Assembly: GCA_027604505.1 (NCBI GenBank)
Contig: JADIIX010000054.1
Location: 1 to 64,000, forward strand
Origin: Gonapodya sp. JEL0774
Lineage: Eukaryota; Monoblepharomycota; Monoblepharidomycetes; Monoblepharidales; Gonapodyaceae
Direction of reading: 5' to 3'
Length of the DNA: 64,000 nucleotides
Part shown: positions 49,975 through 60,759 of the stretch, one piece after another
Layout of the letters: every line of letters starts with the position of its first letter
Numbering within the stretch: position 1 is the stretch's first letter
Notes under the pieces: model-generated
Database searches by the model: none
The model's input: only the letters and a program-made list of their open reading frames with translations
Told to the model about the DNA's origin: nothing
Program-made: the position numbers and the translations under genes

Positions 49975-52900
49975 TTTGTGTACATAGATTGGAGCAGGTG
50001 ATCTGATTGTGATTTTATTGTATTTATGTGTCCCTTCTATGGTTGCTCAAATGACTTACAATTGCGCTGTTATGTGAATGGAGCTTCAAACCGTGGAAAT
50101 GGGCATTTCCAATTACAGTAAATTCAATTGATTCTCTTATGTTCGGGGTCTGCGGAGTTTGTGTTCGAGCTTCATTTGAATGGTGAGGGTCAGGATGATA
50201 CGACGTTCTCTTGTCCAACCGGTACCGGCTCATGCCCACATCGACACGCTCGACTCAATCGACTCGTTGGATCTGCTAAACCATCGTGACATGAACATGA
50301 AATCTCATACTGTCCTGATCCACCGTCGATGACACCCGTGGCAAGCCTGCTGGTGAAATCCATCCTGACAGACACATCGTCCAGTTTCAAACTCCCCAAA
50401 ATTCGAGCTAATCCCTGTAAATCAAGTTACACACTATTGCAGAGCTCTTGAATCCTCTCTAAGCGGACGTGTTTCTCTTCTCCTGCAATCTTGTTGTCCC
50501 ACATCACAATGCATCATTCGTTTCATTCGGATCACCCACACCCCCATGAATTCCCCCACCCGTACTATCTGGACGTTCAGTATCTCTGATATCAGACATT
50601 CCGCGGATCGTAACTGTAATTGGACTTCGGGAGTGATGGTGTTGAGCGAACCATGACCGCCGGCCGGTGATTTTCCCTCTTTAATGGGTCTGTCTTCGAA
50701 TCCGCCCTCGGAATGCATCTGCACTGCACCCAGGAACGGTGGATGTTCCCAGCTCTTTTGTTGGAGGGACTTCCGAATGAAAGATTGTCGCCAGAGCGAC
50801 CGCCCAGTGGACGTCTCTATAATGAAGCACAGGTCGACTGCGACATGTACAGTACGAGCACTCCCTAAAATCCAGGAGCTCGCATGTGAATCGCACTTCG
50901 TCTTACCCACGGGTTGAGTCAGCGTCAATCTTGATCGTAATTTAACTACGCGGCGGGCATTTTAGATGGAGCGCACCATTTCGAATAAAATTATTGGATC
51001 TATGCTATCCATCTCTTCCGCCCCAGCTTTATATTTTACTTGAGACTAAGAGTACCAATATGAGGGCTCAAGGTGCTACCACTAATCCATTGTGATCACG
51101 TCCAACTTGAAGGCGAGTCAGCACCTTCCGGTTCAGACCCGCCGGGCGATGCATCATTCTCTTCCATTAACTCGCCATCGGTCACTCCCGAGCAAGCTAT
51201 CTTCAGAAACTGAGCTTCAGATCGGCGAAGTGTCGTAGCAAGACGACGGTACCCAAACCCTGAGATTGCTGCGAAGTGCGAAGTGATCGTCTAACCTGCG
51301 ACAAGAGAGTAGCTACAGATTCGAGAAGGACTACCGACATCACATCAATCGAGACAAGTAGCACACTTCGGTCATGACGAGCTTGTCGAGGTTCTCTCTG
51401 TGTGTCAGTGGCAACCTCGGTCAAGGTTCGTCAAACCAAAGTAAAGAATAAACACATAGCGAGATATTAAAGTCGCAGAGTTAAGCAGATATCGTTTGAA
51501 ACACAGTGATGGAGGCAAAGACTGAGTAACCGGTCATGCTAGAGTGTCACAGCATCCACAATATCAAGTCCATGCGTATCGAGTCAAGATTCCTTGCAAA
51601 GCGTCCGACACTCTCGTCCGCCGTAGTGTGTGTTGTTCCAGTGGGCAGATCCATAAGATCGTGCGGGACCGGTCTGAGACTGTTCGCCGTGCGTCGATTA
51701 TGTCCACAAACTCGCGGGATGCACGACCACATCACGGTGGCGGAGTGGATAACGCACTTCCTCCTTATGCCCCTACTCGATCTGTTCTGTTCACCCGATC
51801 ATCCGATGCACGTGGCATTGTAAGTTCGAAATACGCCCCCTCTTTGACCCTGGTACGGTCCTCCTGTATCCCACTTTCTCGCTTTGCGGACCCGGTTAGT
51901 TGGGAATGGATTCACAACCCTGAACATCCGCCGGCCCCACGAGCAGACGCAAGAGCGCCCACTACTTAGTAGCATTATCAAAAGAGACCAGTTCTCAAAC
52001 TTTCAGACCATCAAGGGTATTGCAGTCGCGAGAAACACTGTATCGGAGCATTCTCTTCTTCCGGCGCCAAGATCGAACATTGTGCATTAAGCAGTGGACT
52101 TGTATACCATGAAGTGTTGTTCTCAGAGAGAAAGTGCCTGGTGTGCCTCCCAGAGTGGGAGTGCCTGGTGGGGTGGAGGAGACATCCGCGACGCGCTGAC
52201 CCTGCCGTGGTGAGGATCCCGTGCTAAGGATCATCCTCCTGAGATTCCGTGACAGAAGCATGGAGTAGTCAAGATTTCAGAGCTGGAGGAGAAGCGAGAG
52301 CACCTCCTCTCTTCAAACTGTGGCAAGTTTCCGTCTTCTGTCCCAATGACTTCCTCCTTTAGCAATCCTGTTCCTTCGTTCCCACAGTATCTAGAAAGCT
52401 CACTCTATGGAGATTGGAGTTTCCCGTGGGGGAAGCTTTAGTGTCTCTGGAACCAGTTACCAAAGCGATGATGACAGCCACTCTTCTCACGGAGCCTTCA
52501 CCACCGACGGCACCACGACGGGAGTAGATGCGCACTGTCAGGATAGCGCCACAGAGACGGAGACAAATCCTGGCTTTTGGATGGCAACGAACTGGTGCTT
52601 AAAAGGAAGCTAGAACTCCAAGAACAACTTAACCACTAACTAACTTTCACTGTCATGAACCTGAACTGATCTCAATATCTAACAGTTTTTCACGATTTAA
52701 ATGATGCAGATAAAGTTTGTACAAAGAAAACGTGACATAACAGATTGGGATTTATGACGGTAAAATGTCTCTTTTGTCAGTCGATCCCCTGATGCCCGGT
52801 CTACCACGGTAGTCAAATTTCGGATACTTCGAGATAAGCACCGAGATAAGCTCAGCAGACTGCGACCACTCTCGCGCCATTACGCTTTTCTGAGGCTTGA

Positions 52901-53046
52901 TCCCATGTTTCTTCCTCTTCGGCACATCGAGCTCGAAGCATGTTCTTCCCACCTGTTTCCCACAGAGATTTGAACCCCAAACACCGAGTCCACCTCTTCT
53001 TCCAGCTCCTCTTAGCTCTCTTCACCATACCCCAAATATTCTTCCC
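49975..53046. other. Gene-poor stretch after the NLR
   Basis: About 3.1 kb with only weak open frames. The best is a 164-codon frame on the minus strand at 50434-50928, listed separately. The plus-strand frame at 51544-51969 and minus-strand frame at 52752-52952 show no motif. No repeats, transposase or RNA gene seen. Confidence 0.4.
50434..50928 (-). CDS. Hypothetical ORF, 164 codons
   Basis: Uninterrupted frame with normal-looking composition (for example WEHPPFLGAVQMHSEGGFED and LRSAECLISEILNVQIVRVG). A following in-frame-like segment at 50190-50399 (LKLDDVSVRMDFTSRLATG) could be a downstream exon, but no clean splice pair joins them. Not recognised; it may be a decayed or lineage-specific gene or chance. 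Confidence 0.25.
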   Translation of the reverse strand: MTLTQPVGKTKCDSHASSWILGSARTVHVAVDLCFIIETSTGRSLWRQSFIRKSLQQKSWEHPPFLGAVQMHSEGGFEDRPIKEGKSPAGGHGSLNTITPEVQLQLRSAECLISEILNVQIVRVGEFMGVWVIRMKRMMHCDVGQQDCRRRETRPLREDSRALQ

Positions 53047-54055
53047 TCACAGTTCTTGCTCCTCATTAACAGCCTCATCTACCACATAGGTGTATCGGTC
53101 CTGCCGCACATCAGGTGATTCGACTTGGTACTAGTGGGTGAGGAAATGGTGTTGTAAGGCGGGCATATGTGGCAAAAGCGACGAGACAGAATCAGTTCAT
53201 AAGTTAGAATCACAATCGCGATGAAGTCTCGGAAACTCACGGCCACAACGAGCTGGCATCGTGTGCAGTGAAAGCGATACTGAGGTTCGAGACCAGCAGG
53301 CCTATAAGGTGTGGTGAAAGCATAAGTAGTTGGTGTTGGTTGTCGTAGGAAAGGTGATGAGACAAGAGGCAGGGGACAACGTGTGGTTTTGTGTGAGAAA
53401 TCGCGTTCACAGTAGCAGTAAGGATACTGCATGGTCCAATCTCCACAGCGTCTAAGTTTTCTCGCGCGAATCCCTTTGATTCCGAGTTATCCTTCCGCTT
53501 GAATGTAGGTTGGTGCGAAATGCTTCTTCGGTGTACTCCGCGGATGAGGTGAGCACGGAGGAATTCACGCTTGTTCAAAGCTTTCCAATGACATGTTCTT
53601 GCAATCCTCGATTAGAATTTCTAGCAGGCCAACGGTGCCCTGATCTCCTTATGATCGCCAGCTTTGTCTGGACTGGAGTTCTAATTGGGACCAGAGTCTC
53701 CTCACCCTCAGAAACGTGATACTGACAGACTCTTGCTTCAGTACTGGAGCTTCCTCGGCTCGTGATTGAGGTTTGGCTTCGCTCACAAGCTCGGTCTGCT
53801 AATGCTGTAGAGAACTTACCTCTTCACATATATCACTTTGTCCCCCCCTCCGACGTTCAATTTGTACTTTCTCTTGGCATTCACCAATATTCGTGCGCCA
53901 TCCGTTTTCCTCTTGGGCAGATTCTCCAATCTGGAGTCCAATATGAGGATGTACTCCCCACATGCGCAGTAATACGTCGTGAGCCGTCGGGCATTTCTTC
54001 GGTCTTCTTGGCCTCCTGACTGGACGATGACTGAGTTTGAGACAATTTTCGGCAT
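53047..54055 (-). CDS. STEEP1/CXorf56-like protein, short form
   Basis: Three exons (53820-54055, 53241-53301 and 53047-53130) give 126 residues. The start MPKIVSNSVI and the block YYCACGEYILILDSRLENLP match the STEEP1 (UPF0428) family, as do KRKTDGARIL and the second cysteine pair in QYRFHCTRCQLVVAYQ; the two CxC/CxxC pairs probably bind a metal. STEEP1 in animals helps STING leave the ER and is conserved beyond animals with unknown basic role. The frame ends at EEQEL where human STEEP1 (about 222 residues) continues with a charged helical tail; a GTGAGG at 53050 could be a donor to a further exon I could not place. The first intron is 518 nt, long for this locus. It is head-to-head with the LARP7-like gene. 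Confidence 0.8.
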
Positions 54056-54195
54056 GAAGGATGTTGGTGGTTTCAAGCGCGAATTCTTGTGGACAGGAAG
54101 TTCACTTTTGACTGAGGCTCCGCATATGAGACATGCATCAACCAGCTCCTTATCACCAATTCACCAATATCTAAACCAACAAGACAGAACCCGCC
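54056..54195. promoter_or_regulatory. Compact bidirectional upstream region
   Basis: Only 140 bases separate the start codons of the STEEP1-like (-) and LARP7-like (+) genes, so the two must share promoter sequence or use each other's 5' exons. No clear core element. Confidence 0.45.
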
Positions 54196-57100
54196 ATGGG
54201 AGACAGCCGCGTAGAATCGGCAGAGCCCGCGCACAGGGTGCTCGAGCGACAGATTGCAAAGAGACTTTGCTCTTGGTTCTCGTCGGACGGTGGTTTCGAA
54301 CTTAACTCTTGGCTATCCTCGAAAATAGAGCAGAATGAAGATGGCTGTGCGTTATCGTCGTGAATTTTCTTCATTTTTGGCGCTCGCTCCTGTCTATTGA
54401 ACGTGAATTGGGCTGTAAACGAATCGCAATGTTCACACATCAGGGATCCCCATCGCCGACTTCACCTCATCTCATGCTCGTCTCCAATCACTGACTAATG
54501 ACGAAGCAGTTGTCGCGAAGGCCGTACGCGCATTCGCGAAGGATTTGGAGGTTGGTAGTCTCTCAAGCAGCGTTGCTCCTGGATGATTTGAACGAGCTAG
54601 CGACGCGTTCCCTTTATTTGAGTGAAGAAGCGATTTAATAAAATATAATTTTTGCCGACTATAGGTCAGCCAGGACGGAAATTCTATCCGTTCGAAACAC
54701 TCGCTTGTTCAGTCAGCTGGGGAAGAAGAGGAAAGGACTATCTATGTGGTAAGTGGCCTTAGAGAGAGGGAGGCGTGAAGTTGAAAAGCAAAAGTTGGGG
54801 AAAAGCTGCGAGAGTGAATTCAGTCACTGCAGGCGCAGGCGTGGCCGAGGGGGTGGTCCGAAATCGCATTGATGGAAGGATGGACAGCTCAGTATGAAAT
54901 CACACTGGCTCCTATATTGCTTAGTATTATCACGCTAACCCGCTTCCGTTGGACCTTTTGCTCAGGAACGCCTCCCGCCCTCGCTTTCTAACCCCACCTC
55001 TCTCTCCGCCTTTTTTTCCCACGTTGGCGCCGTATCCCGAACAGTCCTTCCTCACCCCATCCCCACCCGTCGAGCTGCTCCAAGACCTCCCCCCAAAAAC
55101 CCTGCTTCCACACCACCACCGCCAAAGTACCCGGACCCAATTGCGTTTGGGTATCCCGCGGACCAACAATTCGCCCCATTCCCTGGGTACGCATTTGTTG
55201 TTTTCGAGAATCCTGAAGATGCGAAGCGTTGTGTGGATTTGGTGGGAGGAGGATGGAGAGATTTGAGCGAGAGGGTTGTTGAGGTGGTGCGGGACGGAGT
55301 TGGAAAGAAAGGGGAGGGGAAGAAAGGGGACGCGGAAGTCGATGGAGAGGGAGGTGAGGCAGTTGACGGTGATGACGATGTGGATATGGCGGGGGAAGGA
55401 GAGGCTACCGACAAGGGTAAGAGCACGGTGAATGGACGTCCTACCGTGAGCGCCACCGATGAGGTCATGAAAGACGTGGAAGCGGATGGGAGTGGTGCGC
55501 ACGCGAATGACGAAGAGATGGAAGCTGCGAGAAAAGAAGCGGCGTGGCGGAAGAGAGTGGAGACTATGAGGCCCAAGGTTATGATGAAGTGAGTCTTTGA
55601 AAAGAGTATTAGGAGGGACTTTACATATCCGCTAGCCGTCTGATTTGATGACCTCGTTTTGCTTAAACTCACAGGTCACTATGGCGCACCCTCACCGCCC
55701 AATATCGCTCCCACCAATCGCGGCAATTTGCCCTGGTTGCCAACCCACCTCACCACTCTATCGCTTCCACCACCCTGCCCGAGCTTACTGATCTCCATGC
55801 GCTCCACTTTTGGATAACCGTATCGGGTACGGAATTTGCCCAACATGTCACAACGAGGGTGTTGCGTACCTTTTTTGGCCTGGTCGGTGAGGTGGCTTTC
55901 GTGCAAGTCGAAGAAGATGGGTCTGGTGGTACGGTGGAAGGCTACGTGAGATTCAAAAACCGCCGAGACGTGGAGCGTGCGCTTGGCTTTTTCGCGGCCA
56001 CCCGGGGTGTTGGGGGAGGGGGCGCCGGGGAGCGAGACGGAGAGGGCGAGAACAAGCTGGCTGTACCGAGCGAGGCGCAGATGATCGCGAGGTTGTGGAG
56101 GTTGACAAGGGTGAGGAGGTTGAGGGACGATGAGGAGAGGGGGATCCACGAGGAATTGGAACACAGACGAAAGGCGGCGTTGGCGCGAGAAGAGGAGGCA
56201 GAGGGTAGGGACGGATTAGAAACGGTGGAAGAGGCGGAAGCAGACACTACAGCCAAGGAAGTTCTGGAGGGGAAGAGTGAAGACAGAGCGACCTCTGGTA
56301 CAGCTTCGGAATCGGCTTTGGAGTCTGTTTCGGCGTCGGCTGCTCCAACTCCAGCTCCGAGACCCAAGCGGATTCCTGTTCGGGACCGGCCAAAAGGTGC
56401 TCACATGCGGTTCGATGGAAGTGATGAGGAGGAGGAAGAAGAAGAGGACGGGCGTGTGGAGGACGGTACTGGGGTGGTCGGGGAGGAGAAGAAGGAAGAG
56501 GAAGATGTCGAGAACAAGAAAGGGAGGAAAGAGACCGCCAAGGACCGCCGCGCAATAAGGAGGAAAGAGCAACGTAAAGGTGACAAAGAGGACAATGGTG
56601 TGGGTGACGAGAACGAGGCACGGGATCGAAGCCCAAGCAGCTTGGAGAATGGGGACGGGACTCCAGGAGATGATGCGGATGGGGAGGGTGGAGTGGAGAG
56701 AAAGAGAGACTTGAAGGGCAAAGCGACTGTGAATGACATTGAACGGGATGGAAACGAGGACGCTACCGACACTGACAAGGGTGACGAAGAGAAGGAAGAA
56801 TTCAAGACGCGCTCATCGAGTCGAGGGAAGCCTGCAAATACGAGTGCTGCCAACTCTGGGTCGTTGAAGAAGCCCGTCGCGTCGGTTCGCAGGAAGAAAA
56901 CCGCACCTACACGTGCACCCGTGTCCGCGTCGAAATCAAACCCCGTTCCTCGGCGCATGCGGCCCGAGATTGTAGTGGAAATAGACGTGAGACCCCGTGC
57001 TGGTGTGGTCAAGCGGAAAGCAGTGGTGGCGAAAGGAGACGGAGAGACGACGGATCAGACAGACGTGCGTGGAAAAGGTGGCAGGACGAGCTCAAGGAAA

Positions 57101-57265
57101 AGGTTCGTGGGAAACACAGGCGTGGGGGAGAGGGCGAGTGAAGTCTCCGAGGGTCGCCGTGCCGGGTCGCGGTCGAGTGGGAAGAGGAAAGTTGCAGTAG
57201 ACGAGGAACCTGACGGTGGGGAGGCGACGGGGAAGGAAGGTGCGAAGAGAGTGAGGAGGAGATGA
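54196..57265 (+). CDS. La-related protein, LARP7/Pof8-like
   Basis: Five exons (54196-54346, 54444-54550, 54665-54748, 54966-55588 and 55675-57265) give 851 residues. A La motif spans about residues 14-90: ERQIAKRLCSWFSSDGGFEL, then SSKIEQNEDGWIPIADF and LTNDEAVVAKAVRAF, ending with VSQDGNSIRSK. RRM1 follows, with RNP2 TIYVERLP and RNP1 GYAFVVFENPEDAKRC separated by a Pro-rich insert. A second RRM at about 360-430 (LHFWITVSG, FFGLVGEVAFVQV, EGYVRFKNRRDVERAL) has the form of the LARP7-type xRRM. The last roughly 400 residues are acidic/basic and disordered with nuclear-signal-like KRVRRR at the end. LARP7 binds 7SK RNA in animals; Pof8 in fission yeast and p65 in ciliates bind telomerase RNA. 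Genuine La protein is the main alternative. Confidence 0.82.
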
Positions 57266-58956
57266 ACAGGGGTTTGAAAGAAAATATCGGTGCGGTCGCT
57301 GTCGCACCTGTGGTGGTGACAGATGCTCAAATTTGCATTCCATGTGATTCGTGTATAAAATGGTAGCAATGTGCGAACTCTGTCGAGAGGCGATGCGGCA
57401 GCGGCTGGCGTGAAGGTCGCTGTCGATGCAAAGGAGAACTGTGCTCACTTCCGTTGTTCCTGCAACTGAACCAGGTCAAATCACTCATTTATGTCGCGAC
57501 GATGCAAACCAATGTGCTTCTCTGTTTTCAGGTGAAGTTATATTTTCGTAGTACATAGACGGTGTGTAACATGGGAGTTCCTTTTATGCAAATAAATCGC
57601 GTGGGAATGATCAGCTCATGGTGCTTCATGTGACGGACACCGCATAGTAAGAACGGATCAAAAAAAAGTAGCCACTCACACGTGCCTACTTAGCTGAGGA
57701 CATATTAAGCTTTTAATGTCTAAAACGATGGCCCTCTGCGACCGCGTGACCCCGTCCCCAACATATGAGAAGAGACTCACAAATCTTTCATGAGATGTCA
57801 AATAGATACCACTCAAACAGTTGGAAGCCTTTCTACGTCTATGTAGAAGCGTTTTGTTCGGCTGGGAGCACGATGAGACTTATATGGGTTCGAACACGGG
57901 CAGTACGTTAAGGGAGATGTCACATAAAATCATTCAAATTATTAAGTGGAAACCTTTCAGTATCAGTTGCATTTGCTATAGAAATATCAGTGCAGATGAG
58001 AGGATCAGTTGACGTATTAGAATGGCGGTTGGAACGGCGCAATGACCACGAGCATCAATAGTCATTGCTGGTTCATATGCATACTTGAAATTGGCCTTGG
58101 TACACGTCTTGTTCGGTGGCGAATCATGTCACATCTACCACTACCGTTTTGCATTCAGCATTGTTCTTGTCAAACGTTGCCTTGGCAGAACAGCCAACAC
58201 TATGAGACGAACGTCAAGCTCAACTTCTCACACAACAGTAAGTAATACCAGCTGCAAGCCTGGACTTGAATCTGAAAAGCGGATGGTCTTTCCGAGTTTT
58301 GGATCCCAGCAGCCACGTGCTGAAAAGCCGTTTTCTGGGTGACCCAGAACCTGTTCCAGGCCCTTTCATGACGGAGTGCAGGGTAATTATGGTATTACCT
58401 GGAATACATTGGCCTGGACTCTTCTCAAAACATCACAAATTTTTCTTCCTCTCATCTCAGATTCTTTTTCTCCAGTGCTGTTTATGATGATGTCACCATT
58501 TGTTCGTGTGCGGAGATCAACGGAACGTACTTTGAGCCCGCTCAGGAACAATATATATTTGGTCTTTGCCTCCCAGTCGAGTGGGCGAGTGCAAGCGTTC
58601 TCATTTTTTTATTATGTTCAAGTCTTTATTGCGATGAATCATGGCCGACCAAATAATTGAAATACGGGACTTGATCAGAGTGGATTGCATTACCTCTGTC
58701 AGTTCAAGCATTGATGCACCACATGTTCCGTCTTCAATTTACTTGCTGACGAATGTTTGAACTGACGTTGCTCCATCAATTTCAACGAGATTTTATTATG
58801 ATCCCATTTTGCTTATCCTCTTCGCCTTCCTTGGCAGCAGGGTGGCGTCCGGAAGGAGCGGTGGTGGCCTGAGAAATTGGCCCCTATTATAAGAAGAGGA
58901 CGCTTCGAACTTCCGACCCATCTATAATAACAGTCGAAACCCAAATAAAACTACAA
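57266..58956. other. Intergenic, AT-rich
   Basis: About 1.7 kb without a supported gene. Short plus-strand frames at 58042-58660 have no domain-like sequence. The right end holds the promoter of the next gene. No tRNA-like structure found around ggttcgaacac at 57890: the flanks do not form an acceptor stem. Confidence 0.45.
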
Positions 58957-60283
58957 ATGCCTACCGTCAAGCCACCCGTTGAGAAGATTCCCCTTGCTGC
59001 TCGCAAGAACTGTGAGTCGCGTGCCGTGTTCCTGAGCCGACGCTGATACACTCATTTCCCCGCTTCTCTCATCTTCCGCTCCCACTCTTTGCCCAGTGAG
59101 GGACAGCTTCGAATCCAAGAAGGCCGATTTTGAGGCCAAGCTCTCTGGTCTGCTCGGCACTGCGTGGACTGTCGACGTGAATGCAAACGCTATTTTGCCG
59201 TATGCGGATGAAGGCGAGTGGAACTCTGTTGGAGACTCAATCGCAAGGTGCGTTGGTGCCCAGAAAATGCCAGCGAGGGAGCCACAGATTATCTGGAACT
59301 CCAATTTGAATTCGTGGTGGGGAATCCTTGTGTTTCCTCCTGGTGAGAAGACCTTTGTTCAGCACTTGGTGCCGTGGCCACAAACAGCGCTTGGCTTGCA
59401 AACTTCAGAACAGGCCGGAACACCATCCAATGTTTTCGGTTAATTGCAATCGTTCCCTATTATTCCTTGCCCTGAAGTTTTCGGGCGGATCACAGTTCTG
59501 TTGAGCGAACCACTCCACTCATCTTACCCTTCAATTTGTTCTTTGTTTCCCAGGTACATTGAAGATGCTATCGACAAGCTCAAGTACTTTTTGGGCAAAC
59601 CCCAAGGAGAACTCCTCAAATCCGAGCTCAATACCGTCTGCGACAAGCACGTTCTCAGCCTCGCCTTCGACGAAGAAGGCAAGGTCCCATACTACAACGC
59701 CACCGAGATCAAGGACGGTGTCACTCGCATTCTTTTCAAGGAAGGCAAATTCAACACCAACACTCAGCAGTCGTTTGACGATCTTGCCAAGGCCGTCAAT
59801 GTTGCCCCCACTCCCGCAGGAGTGACCAAGCCGGCCACCAGTTTCGCCACCCGCGTGGGCATCGAGCTCGAGTGGACCCCCAAGGAGGCCGAAATTGTGG
59901 CCAAGTTGCGCGAGCTGACGGGCATGTCCGAGTTCAAGGTCGAGCCCAACTGGGAGGAGACCTACGCCAAAATGGCCGCTTCCAAAACCAAGCCTGGCGA
60001 CCGCGACGACTGGGAGGGAGATTTGGGAAGCATCACCCGGTCCTACTTTGAAGGCCTCATCTCGAACATGTCCTACAAGGGGTTCAAGACCGACGATCTC
60101 CTCCGCGAGGGTTTCGCCGAGGGCGTGGACAAGGGTGTGGCCAAGTTTAGGATCGTGGACAAGATTTCCAGCGGGTACAACGAGGTAGTGCTGGATGGAG
60201 GCGTCTTGTATCTCCAGACAACGTTGGAGAAGTGGAGCACCAACACCCACTACATGGGAGAGAAGATTGTGGATCTCTTCTGA
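58957..60283 (+). CDS. Conserved-looking protein with two-fold internal repeat
   Basis: Three exons (58957-59011, 59097-59247 and 59554-60283) give 311 residues with no signal peptide or membrane segment. Strong codon bias toward C-ending codons in the last exon suggests high expression. The protein appears to consist of two related halves of about 130 residues: RYIEDAIDKLKYFLG pairs with RSYFEGLISNMSYKGF, and NATEIKDGVTRILFKEGKF pairs with NEVVLDGGVLYLQTTLEKW. I do not recognise a named family; the mixed alpha/beta pattern would fit a small cytosolic binding protein. Intron 2 is 306 nt, longer than most here. Its promoter-proximal intron 1 is 85 nt. Confidence 0.88.
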
Positions 60284-60759
60284 AGTGCCGCCAGCTATGA
60301 ATACCCACGCGTAATTCACACTGAGTTATCAGTGTTGTCGTAAAACACGGAAAAGCATGCTGGTAATGGTACTGTAATAATAAAAAGAACCTCTCTTTCC
60401 GAAATGTCGTGTGCTGGATCGTCGATTGGCCTGCGAGTGATAGCTATCCAGAAGTAACAACGCAGGCCAGTTCCAACCTCCAACAGTCTCGATTTCCCGC
60501 GTTGCTCAATATATTGACTCTGATATGGCGGCCGTCTAGGAAACCGGCGCTTGAGAATCAGTCCAGTCCAGGCACGATTTGGACGTTGTTGATTGGGGCA
60601 GTGGAAAGGGATAGCAGGCATCTCTCGGGATATGTAATAAATGGACGGTACAAGACGAGAAGACTCCTCGTGGTGACGGATCAAAATTGGTGAATGAATA
60701 GTACGCGAAACTGACGGGCCTGTGCTGCCTGCCCCGCAACTCATTCTAACCCGCACCAA
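60284..60759. promoter_or_regulatory. Intergenic before the DNAAF5-like gene
   Basis: 476 bases between a stop codon and the next start on the same strand. An aataataaaaag stretch near 60375 may be part of a poly(A) signal for the upstream gene. Nothing else seen. Confidence 0.4.

Noticed and set aside
53302-53819. Long STEEP1 intron as a possible inserted mobile element
   Set aside because: No terminal repeats, target-site duplication or coding remnant visible.
54949-55266. Plus-strand frame starting MDLLLRN
   Set aside because: Out-of-frame reading of the LARP7-like exon 4; the RRM1 blocks are in another frame.
56400-56560. Acidic/purine-rich tract as a simple repeat of interest
   Set aside because: It is the coding sequence of the Glu-rich tail of the LARP7-like protein.
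57880-57910. tRNA T-loop-like ggttcgaacac
   Set aside because: No matching acceptor or anticodon stem around it.
59531-60319. 262-codon minus-strand frame
   Set aside because: Antisense shadow of the third exon of the two-fold repeat protein, caused by its C-ending codon bias.
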